This document shows, piece after piece, positions 44,546 to 55,004 of a stretch of DNA of 64,000 bases. Where the stretch lies: positions 5,206,628-5,270,627 of the forward strand of contig JABAKD010000013.1 in the NCBI GenBank assembly GCA_012845835.1, written 5' to 3'. Numbering within the stretch: the stretch's first letter is position 1; the number at the start of each line of letters is the position of its first letter. A model generated the notes under the pieces. It was not told where the DNA came from and did not search any database. It was given only the letters and a program-made list of their open reading frames with translations. The translations under genes were made by a program, and so were the position numbers. The stretch comes from Undaria pinnatifida (lineage: Eukaryota; Sar; Phaeophyceae; Laminariales; Alariaceae).

Positions 44546-44637
44546 TGTGACTTTCGTTTTCATTTTTTTTCTTCTGGTATCCTCTCGTCCGCCCGTCTCC
44601 ACGGTTTCTTTTGTCAAGACTGCATTGTATTGCATTA

Positions 44638-44870
44638 CAGACGCGTCCTTTGGCGCAGAGGTATTCGTACCTCTTTTTGGCCGCATCGTTTTCTGAACGA
44701 CGACGCTCCTTAACCCAAATCGTCAGAAAATACGCCCCATTTTTTTTTTTTTAGTCATCCAACGCTACACTAAGGGATGCAGCAGCATTTTTCTGAGCTA
44801 CTAAACATGAGGTGTTGATAAGTTGATATCAACACCTGGGCCTACTAACCCGAAGCGTCACTTTCGAAGG
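44638..44870. mobile_element. truncated A and B fragments with a hairpin
   Basis: CGTTTTCTGAACGACGACGC and CCTTAACCCAAATCGTCAG are the left part of A. At 44752, AGTCATCCAACGCTACAC starts B. AGGTGTTGATA and TATCAACACCT (44810-44837) form a perfect 11-bp stem with a 6-base loop. Confidence 0.6.
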
Positions 44871-44871
44871 G

Positions 44872-45170
44872 TACTGATTCTACGATAGCCCCCCCCCCCC
44901 CCCCCTCCGAAAGCCAACGAAGGGTGCGCCAGCTAGCGTTGGGCTGCGAAAGCAACTGAGTTAAATCGACACACGGCGCGTGTGAAAATACGTGGAAGTG
45001 TGGTGAGCTAAAGTTTTTTTTTTTCCCATCCGCCGGAGGATTAAAAGAAAGAAAAAAAAAAAAAAGCCAACGATTTTCTTTGGCGAAGGTTTTTCACGAC
45101 TGCTCAGCACGAGGAATAGAGTGGTATGAAAAACTCAGTCTTCATGTGCTTTCCTGTTTGCAAAGGACCA
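44872..45170 (+). repeat. dispersed repeat J, copy 2, interrupted by D-3
   Basis: GATTCTACGATAGCCCCC, a long C run, then D-3, then CGATTTTCTTTGGCGAAGG and CATGTGCTTTCCTGTTTGCA. The order matches 788-935 once D-3 is removed. Confidence 0.65.
44931..45065 (+). repeat. family D element (D-3) with A-rich end and 8-bp duplication
   Basis: GGGTGCGCCAGCTAGCGTTG, GACACACGGCGCGTGTGAAA, GTGTGGTGAGCTAAAG and CCATCCGCCGGAGGATTAAA, then an A-rich tail. GCCAACGA occurs on both sides (about 44923 and 45066). The tail plus short duplication suits retroposition; the inverted ends of D-2 suit a DNA element. Confidence 0.65.
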
Positions 45171-45249
45171 CCGAACGATGACCGGCGGGATAGCAAGGGT
45201 CACCGTAGTTCAGGAGATACGGCCGGGAGCCGGTTTCAAAACCGGCGAA

Positions 45250-45475
45250 TTCGTTAAAGAAATGTTGGGGGCGGGGCTACCGTAGAGCGACTCGGGGCAT
45301 CCGCTTCGCACAACCCGACCGAGATATATCTATATGCGCTAATCCCACAAAAATAATGTAAAAATCTTCATTCCAATAGAGAGCTCGCCATTAGAAGAGG
45401 AGCTCAACCGGTCAAAAAAACGTTTGGCCCAAAAAGCGAAGAACCCCTCGTACCACCCGCTGTGGGGTGACTGTT
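45250..45475 (-). mobile_element. diverged family B element
   Basis: GCGGGGCTACCGTAGAGCG, TTCGCACAACCCGACCGAG, GAGAGCTCGCCATTAGAAGA, GAGCTCAACCGGTCAAAA and CGCTGTGGGGTGACTG keep the B order but differ a lot. Confidence 0.4.
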
Positions 45476-45597
45476 TTGCGACCCGCTTCGCTATCCAAAA
45501 TTATGAAATATGTTTATACTCGTATATATATGTGTGTTTGTTTTTTTAACAAAACGATATGACCCCTCCCATTGTGAAACAACTCACCCACATAGTA

Positions 45598-45695
45598 TAT
45601 TACAGGTGCCAACAACGCAGCTTGCAAAGATGAGTATTGACCCGAAATTCGTCAAACTCGCGGCTGACGTCCTTCAAATATTTTTTTCAAAATAG
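45598..45695 (+). repeat. family H copy with the most protein-like reading
   Basis: It reads TTQLAKMSIDPKFVKLAADV then LQIFFSK with no stop until the end. Relative to the common form it has two extra codons with no frame loss. Confidence 0.65.
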
Positions 45696-46077
45696 CCCAT
45701 CCCTGGCATTGATCATTGGGTCGATAACTTTGAATTTTTCTCCGGATAATCAGTGCCTGGGGTGAGGCAACTAGGGTCTCCACTTAAGCCGAGAGCCTTT
45801 TCAGGGAAAAAAAATGGTGCGTGTCTCTCTAACCGTAGCATGCGCCAACACCACTGACCCTCTCTCTCACACACACAAAGACAGGCAAGAACCCCCCCCC
45901 CCAACGACACGAAACTAACTCGGGCCTTGTGTGCCTTGTGTGAAACTTTGTTTTTCGCGTGGGATATCAGACGTCTTGGGTCCCGAGCAAGTTACAATCC
46001 TCTAAAAGTTTCGAGCTTTCTGCCGTACATGCCGTGGCGCAAACGAGTCATTCCGCGGTAGGGCTCTCGCACTTTTG

Positions 46078-46468
46078 ACGCGGGCTACGATAGAGGTAAT
46101 AAAGTGTATCTTTTTTTTGGCATTTTTTGTTTTCTGAATGACGGGGGCTTATAACCCAAAGTCATTGGAATGAACACGCCATATTTTTTGTTTTTCTCGG
46201 TGCTCGATTTTTTCTCGTTGTGTACCTACGAGGCGCCTACGGGACTTTTTATCCGATTTCTGTAGCAGTTTTTAATTTTTCATCTAAATCAGTTTTTGGG
46301 ACACAGAGAGAGGCCGTAACAACCCCTCTTTAGAGCCCCAAAATCCCTCCCTATACTAAAAACCCAAGTATTTTTTTTCCAGTAGGGAAGGCGTTAAGCT
46401 CCCGAATTGAGTGGAGAACCTCAGAAAAAAAAAAGGTGGTGTGCACAGCCTCTATCGTGTAGCACGCG
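46078..46468 (+). mobile_element. family A element (A-13) carrying an F element
   Basis: Ends GCGGGCTACGATAGAGGTAA and CAGCCTCTATCGTGTAGCAC. The family word GAGAGGCCTTAAGCTCCC is split: GAGAGGCCG at 46313, then F, then TTAAGCTCCCG at 46393. Confidence 0.75.
46317..46396 (-). mobile_element. family F mini-element nested at a TTAA site
   Basis: TAACAACCCCTCTTTAGAGC, CCTCCCTATACTAAAAACCC and GGAAGGCGTTAA. Uninterrupted A copies show the target word CCTTAAGC here, so insertion was into TTAA. Confidence 0.75.
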
Positions 46469-46745
46469 TTCTCTTGTTGGGTTCTTCTGGGAGCAAACGT
46501 TTCCGACCGTTTTTTTTTCAAGAGCTCCTCCAAAAGTGAGGAACTGCTGTGTGTTGGTCAAGTGTGATGTTATTGCGAGAACATGGTAGGCTTACAGGAC
46601 TCTACGAGCACATGGGAGTGCCGGTCGGGTATGGTAGGGCTGCGCGAACGAATGCCATCGAAGTCGTGTTTTCGGGAGTGGTGGCAAAAGCTCAGAAATT
46701 TCTTGGAAAATGCTGCTTCATCCCCTGCCGGGGGAAGGCTCAAAA
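46469..46745 (+). mobile_element. diverged family B fragments
   Basis: CAAGAGCTCCTCCAAAAGTG, GGGCTGCGCGAACGAATGCC and TCAGAAATTTCTTGGAAAAT keep the B order over about 270 bp, with a changed middle. Confidence 0.45.
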
Positions 46746-47436
46746 AAAAAAAAAAAAATGGCAGTCCTAGTTTGTGTCAGGAATATGCTCTGCTCGGCGA
46801 GCGCCCCCCGGTCGTCGTTCAAAGCGGGGGTGATGTCACTGCTGCTGTGTCTGGTAAGCAGTGAGTACGAGTAGCGCGCGGAGATGGCGGTGGGTGACAG
46901 ATGAAAACCAGTTGTGTTTGGGTCGTAGGATATATATTATAAAAAAGCGGCTGTACATACGAAACGATATGTCATCATGGTGTATACGATGTACATATAT
47001 ATATATATATGCCTGGTAACAATCATCTGCCATATGTACGCGGCGGGGATCAGCGATGGAGTCAACAAGAGAGAAGAAGGAAGAACGAGCGAGCAACAAA
47101 AACAACAACATCTGAAGTGGGAAAATTCGAGGCGATTTTTCAAAAGGCCAATAACAGCGGTAACACACCGCACACCGTCTGTGCAATGCCGCGATGCCAC
47201 CGACAGCAGGGGGGGCTGCCTGTCAGGCGGCGTGACTTCGGGCGCGAAAAGAACGATGGAGCGATGACCAGTGATGGCAGATGGCAGTGATATGGGTCAG
47301 ATTACCTGCTGTGCCAGTATATACAAGTACCACATCTTTTATTATTCCCTGGTACCTGGTACGATCAATGCTCTTAGTGCAAGTACGTCCATAGGGAGCA
47401 ATGTATGTTATTTTACCTGGTACATCATAAAAATTA

Positions 47437-47545
47437 AAATACACTCCAGCTGTGAGATCGAGGATTTTGTCGAAACTCATCTTTGCTAGCTGTGTGTGAG
47501 ACTCCGGTCGCGCGTATTTCGGGTTATGTGTCCTCATTAAGGATA
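47437..47545 (-). repeat. family H copy, open reading
   Basis: ACACTCCAGCTGTGAGATCG, TTTTGTCGAAACTCATCTTT and GACTCCGGTCGCGCG on the plus strand; the minus strand reads HTQLAKMSFDKILDLTAG, VYFNFYD. Flanking TAAGGATATAGGTCG is shared with H-2. Confidence 0.7.
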
Positions 47546-47704
47546 TAGGTCGATATATACATATATATGTCTATTACGGGGAACCCTAGTAAATAGGACC
47601 TACGGTGGACACAAAAACCTATATATTCATCTATTTTTGGCAACAATATTTGGTCCTATTTACTATCGTCCTCCGTAATAAAGGATGAAACGCCCGTGAA
47701 AGTG

Positions 47705-47815
47705 AGCGGCCGGTGTATCACGCAGCTTGCAAAGAGGACTATCATCGACCTTGATTTTGCCGAACTCACCACTGATGTATGTGTACATAGTCTAGTCTAT
47801 ATATTTATAAAACGC
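47705..47815 (+). repeat. family H copy, diverged, upstream of a CAG array
   Basis: It reads ITQLAKRTIIDLDFAELTTD then VCVH. Substitutions have kept the frame open into the CAG array that follows. Confidence 0.6.
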
Positions 47816-47819
47816 AGAA

Positions 47820-47885
47820 GGAGCAGCAGCAGCAGCAGCAGCCGCAGAAGCAGCAGCGACAGCGACAGCAGCAGCAGCAGCGACA

Positions 47886-47918
<33 letters not shown>

Positions 47919-48422
47919 GAATAACCAGCAGAACCAGGCGCCTTTCGCTGAACTGGGGTGTCCCACAACACTGTCTGTCACGCCAAGACATCTGTCTGCT
48001 GGCTGCGGTATGCCTCAGGTGGCATGACAGCCGCAGCAATGCAGCAGGCCACAGGCACCGTTGGGACGACAAACCTGCGCTCTTAGACCGTTTCGGAGAC
48101 ACACCGCTGTACGTTAAACACGAATATCCGTACGAGATGCCACGTGCAGGTCTCCCGTCAAGTGCAGGCCTCCGGCTACGAGCGATTGAGGCTTGCAAGT
48201 CGTTGTGATGTAACGGTTCGAGTAATTGCTGCAGGCAGCGCTCGTAATTTGCTTAGCGCTTGCGGTCCATACGAGCAGAACTTGGGCGGCTCGGGCGATG
48301 GACCACCGAAAGAGCGACGCTGTGACGTCGCCACAGCAGTCGCCCTAAGCCACCCAGAGTGCCTGCTTGTGTTGCGTTTTTGCAAGAGCCCACAGCAACA
48401 CGGCAAATTAGAGGTATTGTAG
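47820..48422 (+). other. CAG array and ~490 bp of low-repeat sequence
   Basis: AGCAGCAGCAGC-type repeats at about 47822-47915 give a Ser-rich string in one frame. That frame continues from the H copy (start 47696) to 48208. A second frame (48144-48422) overlaps it. Neither has a known domain, so a gene is possible but unsupported. Confidence 0.35.
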
Positions 48423-48484
48423 ACAGGGGTGAGATATACCAATAACTGTTTCATGTACCAGGTAGTATTATGATATAGACACAC

Positions 48485-48680
48485 AACCCGTAATACGCGC
48501 GATCGGAGTATCACACACAGCTTGCAAAGATGAGTTTCGACAATATATTCGATCTCACAGCTGGAGTGTATTTTAATTTTTATAGTATATACGCGCGATC
48601 GGAGTATCACACACAGCTTGCAAATATGAGTTTCGACAAAATCTTCGATCTCACGGCTTGAGTGTATTTTTATTTTTATA
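48485..48680 (+). repeat. two family H copies in tandem
   Basis: GCGCGATCGGAGTATCACAC occurs at 48488 and 48595. Each is followed by TQLA(K/N)MSFD-type codons, then GATCTCAC(A/G)GCT and TTTTATA. The second copy has a stop after DLTA. Confidence 0.75.
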
Positions 48681-49176
48681 AATATAGTACGTCATCTGTG
48701 AGGTCGACCAGTTGAGTGGTCGAAACTTGATTGCCACAAAATGTACAAGAAACTTCAGCTGTGAAGTCGATATTTGTGTTTTTGCGAACCTCGCCTTTGA
48801 GAACTGCGCGTGACATTCGACCTCGCGTTCTGTTTGGGGTGTATGTACCTGCAGCAACGTAGTTTTACCACGTATTTCAACAAGAAGAAAGTAATTCGTT
48901 GGTGGAATCCACATGTTTCGAGACGTCGTCTCATGAGTCGAGCTGTATGAATCAGCACGCCCACATGCACGTATTAGTTGCACCCTTTTCTTTCGGTTTC
49001 TAATTCTTGCTTTAATCGTCACTTTTTACTTTCCGTCCAGCTCAACTCGTAAGAGGTGTTTACCATCGGCGACCTTACGGAGAAAACCGTGGTCGCAGGA
49101 GACTTCCCTTCACACCCCCCCCCCCCCCCCCCTCCCCCCTCCCCCGCTGTACACGTGCTTTCATTTTTATCGCGCA

Positions 49177-49289
49177 TAGATAGATAGATCGATAGATAGA
49201 TATATAGATAGACAGATAGATGGACAGACAGATATATAGATAGATAGATAGATAGATAGATAGACAGATAGATAGATAGATAGATAGAC

Positions 49290-49361
<72 letters not shown>

Positions 49362-49362
49362 C

Positions 49363-49436
<74 letters not shown>

Positions 49437-49462
49437 CAGACAGATAGATAGATAGATAGATA
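49177..49462 (+). repeat. GATA microsatellite
   Basis: TAGATAGATAGA tetramers with GACA, GATC and GATAT variants mainly near the ends, about 285 bp. A poly-C run lies just upstream (49115-49135). Confidence 0.95.
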
Positions 49463-49589
49463 GGGCTCATTCAGCATTTCGGCTTTTCAGCTTTTCCTGC
49501 TCGTCGAATTTCATCGAGTTTTTGCAAGGCTTTTCACGGGCCATGACCCGCCCGGCGGATAGGGTCGGGCAGTACTTTTATTACCCGCG

Positions 49590-49884
49590 GGTCCAGTCGG
49601 GTCGGGTCGGGAGGTGTTGGAAATCTCACGAGTCGAGTCGGATCGGGTCGGGAGGTTTTCGTATATCACGGGTCGGGTCGGGTCGGGTCGGGTCGGGTCG
49701 GGTCGGGTCGGGTCGGGTCGGGTCGGGTCGGGTCGGGTCGGATCGGGTCGGGTCGGGTCGGGTCGGGTCGGGTCGGGTCGGGTCGGGTCGGGTCGGGTCG
49801 GGTCGGGTCGGGTCGGGTCGGGTCGGGTCGGGTCGGGTCGGGTCGGGTCGGGTCGGGTCGGGTCGGGTCGGGTCGGGTCGGGTC
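49590..49884 (+). repeat. GGGTC pentamer array, nearly pure
   Basis: After imperfect copies near 49593-49655, GGGTC repeats almost without error from about 49670 to 49884. One GGATC variant lies at about 49740. The 7.9-kb array shares the motif but mixes in GGGAC. Confidence 0.95.
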
Positions 49885-50039
49885 ACACCCTGACCCGCGA
49901 GAAGGGATCCGACCCGCGACCCGTGAAAAACCCTGGAGTTGTTGCACCCTTTTTTTTTAACACCTTGTTACTTCCGCCTGGCACCCTTTCTCTTTTGAGC
50001 ACAATTGCGAACAAATCACGATCTAGACCATTTTAATCG

Positions 50040-50510
50040 GACAGATCACGATGTAGATTGCCTGTAACAGTACAGATCATGTTCTAGATAATCTGTAGCG
50101 ATGTGGATTATCTGTAACGGTGCAGAACATGTTCTAGATAGTCTGCAACAGTACGTATCACGATGTAGGTCATCCGTAACCGTACTGATCACGATCTAGA
50201 TCATCTGCAACCGTTCAGATCACTATCTAGATAACATTTAACAGTATCATGATCTTAGGTAATCTGGAACAGTACAGATCACGATCTAGATCATCTAGAT
50301 CATCTACAGTAGATTCTATAGCTGACCTTATGGCATGTTGGCCAGGATCTGCATATGCAGATGTGAAGTAGAGGTCCAACTCTGGAAGCATGTGCTATAG
50401 ATCACAAAGCAGATCGCACCGCTCCCACCCGTCAACATGCGCTAGACCATACAGATCTTCGTGAACGATCTAGATCATCAAGTGCGGGTATCGATGATCT
50501 GTCGGGCGCG
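50040..50510 (+). repeat. repeat R copy 2 with AGATCACGATCTAGATCATC units
   Basis: About eight ~30-bp units of ACAGATCACGATCTAGATCA type to about 50310, then TATAGATCACAAAGCAGATC, GTCAACATGCGCTAGACC, CAGATCTTCGTGAACGATCT and GGGTATCGATGATCTGTC as at 27.4 kb. Confidence 0.75.
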
Positions 50511-50924
50511 TGGTATGTATAGTATGCCGCCGGCAGGGCTCGCGAAGAACCCTGATCCCATGCTAACTAAATGGGGAGGGGGGGGCGAAACGTATCGAGG
50601 GTCTCGGCCGCGGCCATCTAACAATGTGTAGCGAGTAAGCTGGCAATCTACCCTGTGTGCATAACCTTATGAAGTATGTATAGTAGGTCAGCGACCCTCA
50701 TGAGTGATAGCACCGGGGTGAACAGGACGATTTTGCTCCAAAGGCAGTGGCGCTAAACTGCGTTTAATGGTGTGTTGCGACTGTAGCCGCCACTACTAAG
50801 TTCGTGGTACTGCTGGAGTAGGAAACACGGTGCATAGTCCTTTTTTACGAGTAGCTACCAGTACTACATAGAGTAGTATATGTTGGAGATACTCTTGCCG
50901 CTACCCGGGAACTGAAGGATACGC

Positions 50925-51042
50925 CAGCTAGCGCCTGGATTGCGAATGCAAGAGTTGAGTCGACACACAACCGGTGCGAAATTACGTGGAAGCGTGGTGA
51001 GCACCTGATTTTATTTCCCCCATCCGCCGGAGGTCTACAAAA
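50925..51042 (+). repeat. family D element (D-4)
   Basis: CTGAAGGATACGCCAGCTAG, GTTGAGTCGACACACAACCG, ACGTGGAAGCGTGGTGAGCA and CCATCCGCCGGAGGTCTAC, then an A-rich tract. Confidence 0.7.
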
Positions 51043-51429
51043 AAAAAGAAAAGGGAGGGGGGCGGAAGGGGGGAACTACGTCGACTGCATTGATACATAT
51101 AGTACACACGGCATGCTACTGACAAGAGCGCTTGCGGTATACCCTATTTTGGCTGGGGCTGGGTAGGAAAATGTTTGATTGCTGTGTTGAAAGCCGACGA
51201 ACGTTGTCTACAACCCACAAGACCAAACCCAAACCAAGAAAGAAGATAGATTTTTTAGAAGTGACGTTTGTTTTTGGCCCGTTTTTTTCATGCGTGCTAT
51301 GGTAGAGGCGCTCCTTGTTTTTCTGGGGCCCATCGCTTTAGCAGTCTTTTTTCCTCTCCCCGTGAGGTGAATGGGGAACAAGCAGGGCTGGCCGATGAAC
51401 AATCCCATGGCCTACTGTAGGGAGTATCG

Positions 51430-51522
51430 ACAACAACAACAACAACAAAAACAACAACAACAACAACAACAACAACAGCAGCGGCAAAAAATCCCATCCC
51501 CCCCCCCAAAAAAAAATATGAA

Positions 51523-51560
<38 letters not shown>

Positions 51561-51605
51561 GCAGCAGCGGCAAAAAATCCCATCCCCCCCCCAAAAAAAA
51601 AAAAT
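51430..51605 (+). repeat. duplicated CAA array block
   Basis: CAACAACAACAACAAC followed by AGCAGCGGCAAAAAATCCC and a C/A homopolymer junction occurs twice (about 51430-51515 and 51523-51603). Confidence 0.85.
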
Positions 51606-51735
51606 GAAATTTCCGACGAATTTGAGTTGAGGAGTGTCGTCGTTCAGAAACGATTTTCGAAAAAAAAAAACTGCTACCTCTATCGTAGCATGCGTTTTTT
51701 GGTTTTTTTTTATATATACATGGGTTTGGTCGGCG

Positions 51736-51831
51736 TTAACCCCCTTTAGAGCCCCCCAAACCCCTCCCTATGCTAAACTCAAGCAACTTTGTCCCCCCCA
51801 AAAAAGGGTTACCAGTTGTAAAGGCGTTAAG
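51736..51831 (-). mobile_element. family F mini-element
   Basis: GTTAACCCCCTTTAGAGCCC, CCTCCCTATGCTAAACTCAA and GTTGTAAAGGCGTTAAGG; TTAA is intact at both ends. A shortened family A end precedes it (GTCGTTCAGAAACG to CTCTATCGTAGCATGCG, 51632-51690). Confidence 0.75.
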
Positions 51832-51839
51832 GCCATGAC

Positions 51840-53275
51840 GACATTCACCCAAAACATTAGAGGCGCCACGATTTTTTTTGGTCTGTTTTTTTTTTACTGG
51901 GTTGGGTTGGCCTTACTTAGGGTTGTGAGGACATCGCCTCAAAAGGCCAAAACAATCCTCGAAAAAGTAGGTCAGAAGAGGACCATTTTGACCTGTTTTT
52001 CAGCTGCTTTTTCGTGGATTTTTCGTGGATTGCGTTCGCCTTACGGTTGTGATGCCAATGCCCAAGGCCGAACCAAGAGCCATTTTGACCCGCTTTTTTT
52101 TCTGTTGTGTCTTGGGTTGGGTTGGCCTTGGGGATATGAGGCCACAGCCCAAGGCCAAATCAAAACCGCGAATAAACAGGTTAGAAGTGCAATTTTGGCC
52201 CTTTTTTTTTGCTTTTTTTCTCGTGTTTATGGGCTGGCGTTCGGTTATGATGACATCACCTAAGGCCAAAACAAACCCACGAAGAAGTAGGACAGAAGAG
52301 GAACATTTTGGCCTGCTTTTTGTTATTTTTTCGTGGGTTGCGTTGGCCTTACGATTGTGACGCCATAGCCCAAGGCCAAACCAAGAGCCGTTTTGACCCG
52401 TTCTTTTTTCCGTTGTGTCTTGTGTTGGGTTGGCCTTAGGGATATGAGGCCTTAGCCCAAGGCCAAATCAAAACCGCGAATAAACAGGTTAGAAGTAAGT
52501 GCAAATTTTGGCCCTTTTTTTTTGCTCTTTTTTTCGTGGTTTTGGGTTGGCGGTCGGTTATGATGACATCACCTAGGGCCAAAACAAACCCACGAAGAAG
52601 TAGGACAGAAGAGGAATATTTTGGCCTGTTTTTTGTTATTTTTTTGTGGGTTGCGTTGGCCTTAAGGTTGTGACGCCATAGCCCAAGGCCAAACCAAGAG
52701 CCGTTTTGACCCGTTTTTTTTCTATTGTGTCTTGGGTTGGGTTGGCCTTAGGAATATGAGGCCTAAACCGAAGGCCGAACCATGACCTCGAAAAAGCAAA
52801 TTAGACGTGACAAATTGGCCTTTTTGTACGCTGTTTTTTCGTGGTTTTGGGTTGGCGTTCGGTTATGACGGCACAACCCAAGGCCAAACCAAGAGCCATT
52901 TTGACCCGTTTTTTTATTTCTACTGTGTCGTTGGTTGGGTTAGCCTTAGGTTTACGAGACCATAACCCACGGCCGAACCAAAACCACGAAGAAGCAGGTT
53001 AGAAGTGTGCTGTTTTTTTGGCCTATTTTTCGCTGTTTTTTCGTGGTTTTGGGTTGGTGTTCCATGGTGACGACATATAAACCCAAACCCCACACCAACG
53101 CACGAGCAGGTAGGTTAGATATAACCCAAGGCCGACACCAACCCACGAGCACATAGGTTAGATATAACCCAAGGCCAACACCAACCCACGAACAGGTAGG
53201 TTAGATAAGTGCCATTTTGACCCGTTTTTTTTTGTATTCTTTCATGGTTTGGGTTGACCTTGCTTGGGTTAGCAA
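51840..53275 (+). repeat. satellite of ~100-bp monomers in ~312-bp higher-order units
   Basis: GTGGGTTGCGTTGGCCTTA-type and GCCCAAGGCCAAACCAAGAG words recur every 100 bp or so. GAAGAGGA(A/C)(C/T)ATTTTG recurs at about 51973, 52298 and 52611, giving larger periods of 325 and 313 bp. Three monomer types alternate: GACCCGTTTT, GGCCCTTTTT and GGCCTG(C/T)TTTTTG. The last part (53080-53220) degenerates into ~57-bp units. Confidence 0.85.
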
Positions 53276-53477
53276 GAGATAACAAGGCTTTGGTAGGGGA
53301 GGGTACCGACGCGAGCTAGGATAGAGGAGCATCACTTTTTTTTCTGACATTTCCTCAATTTGGCAGCTTAAGACATACCTCTCCCAAATTACTAACTTGG
53401 AGAAAAAATCAAAACTGCTACGTACAAGTACCGGATGAAGAAAAAAAAAGCATGTCCTACGTAGGTCCGCAACAGGA

Positions 53478-53605
53478 AAGACCGTGCAAAAAAAAAATGG
53501 CTTGTTATTTTTTTTTTCCCGACGATTTTGGGTTAAGGAGCCCCGTCATTCAGAAAAAAAAATTGCCAGAAAAAAAACGGTATGCCTCTATCGTAGCACG
53601 CGTCG
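53478..53605. mobile_element. shortened family A end
   Basis: CCGACGATTTTGGGTTAAGG, CCCCGTCATTCAGAAAAA and CCTCTATCGTAGCACGCGTC: two family A pieces joined in a palindromic order. The same shortened arrangement occurs at 29.5 and 51.6 kb. Confidence 0.6.
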
Positions 53606-53659
53606 ACCATTTTTTTTTTTCGCTGCCGGAGTTGAGCCGTTGGCACGCGTGACTCTGTC

Positions 53660-54340
53660 CCTCAAAATTGAAAAAAAAAAAAAGGAGGGGGGGGTAAAAA
53701 AAAAAGTTGTATTCAGGCGATTTGCTTGGCGCAGCGTAGCTGTTGTCGTAGTGATTCGACTCCATTGTGGATTCATAAAGAAGAATGAAACAGCCCGAGA
53801 AGCTCAAGACCGCAAGGAACGGAACACGGGGGGGAGGGGTCACACTCGCGTTTCGCCGCGAGCGAAGCCCGCACCACTCCAAAAAAGGGCTCGAAATCTC
53901 ACCCCCATTCATTGACATTGCCTCGGGCTGTGCCGTTTCGTCCGTTTCGCCGGTTCCAATATTACCAGTTCATGTATGATTATTACCCATACCAAGGTAG
54001 GTCCTCAAGAACACCATAAGCATGGGCTTGCTGGATACGTGAGTCCGGCGGGGAATGTCGTACCAGTTACACACAGCACTAAATGTAGCTGTACATGAGC
54101 TATAAACCTGATGATCCCACAACTGGAGCGGCACCTCCCGCATCCCGTATACTATTTATTGCTGTACTGCGGCGGCAATGAAACTTTTTTTTTTTTTTTT
54201 CGTCGTCACAACAGAAAAGAATTTGCTTTCCAGCTCACCGTCATGCAACATTTTACCCTCACCTGGCCTCGCTGTTTGGTGAGATGGGCCTTTCTTTTTT
54301 ACTCCGTTCCGAGCCTGTAGGATATTTATCCTCAACCGCC
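53660..54340. other. no gene recognised
   Basis: GTAGTGATTCGACTCCATTG and neighbours give open frames of up to 143 codons (53484-53915), Lys/Arg-rich and partly from A tracts. No motif. Confidence 0.4.
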
Positions 54341-54344
54341 TTCT

Positions 54345-54640
54345 GGGCAAACCGTGGTCAACGGTGTCGCCCCCCCCCCCTCCCCGCCCGGTGCATGCCT
54401 TTATATTTTATCGCGCGGATGTAGGGGTCGGCATACCCATTGCTTGTCGATTTCGATCGGATTTTGTTGACTCGCGCTGCCGCATGTAAGCGACGGAAGA
54501 AGACCCAGGAGAACGCCTTGCTGTGTAGTGGTATTTGAAAGAATAACACCAGCCGCGGTTCGACACCCACCGCAATCGTCAGCACAGCAGTGTGACAGTC
54601 TATCCGCTGGGCTACAGCAAGCAGTCCTCCCGCCTGCCGC
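54345..54640 (-). mobile_element. diverged SINE with a tRNA-like head
   Basis: On the minus strand, GTAGCCCAGCGGATAGACTG is a strong A box and D-arm. Further on come GACAAGCAATGGGTATGCCG, CGCGCGATAAAATATAAAGG and GACCACGGTTTGCCCAGAAG, matching the SINE 3' part. The head is not the same as in the 44.1-kb copy. Confidence 0.55.
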
Positions 54641-55004
54641 GCACCGTCTTCTGCGGTGTAAGATTTCAAAGAGAAAGGTTGATTTTGTCTCCAATGGTTT
54701 TGTTATTATTATAGCTTTCACCCGTGCTACTAGTGCTGGACCTGGTACAAGTGTACCATTAATAGCGCTGAGCGCTGTCTATACATACATATGAATAGTT
54801 CGAAAAAAATAAAAAAAAATGTTTTGTACTGGTATATAATACTATTGATAGCTATTTGTTTGTATGAGCGCTTCGAAGTTCTTGTGCATCTAGAAAATGA
54901 TGAGCCGGCGAGATAAAGTTAGCTGCGCAACCGTATGCCCGTGCTGCACGCCTCTGGAGGGTCGTCAGCCACTCGGCCAGATTGTAAAAACATATCGTAC
55001 GAGG

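Noticed and set aside
49590-49884. A telomere
   Set aside because: Internal position, flanked by unrelated DNA on both sides, and not a known telomere motif.
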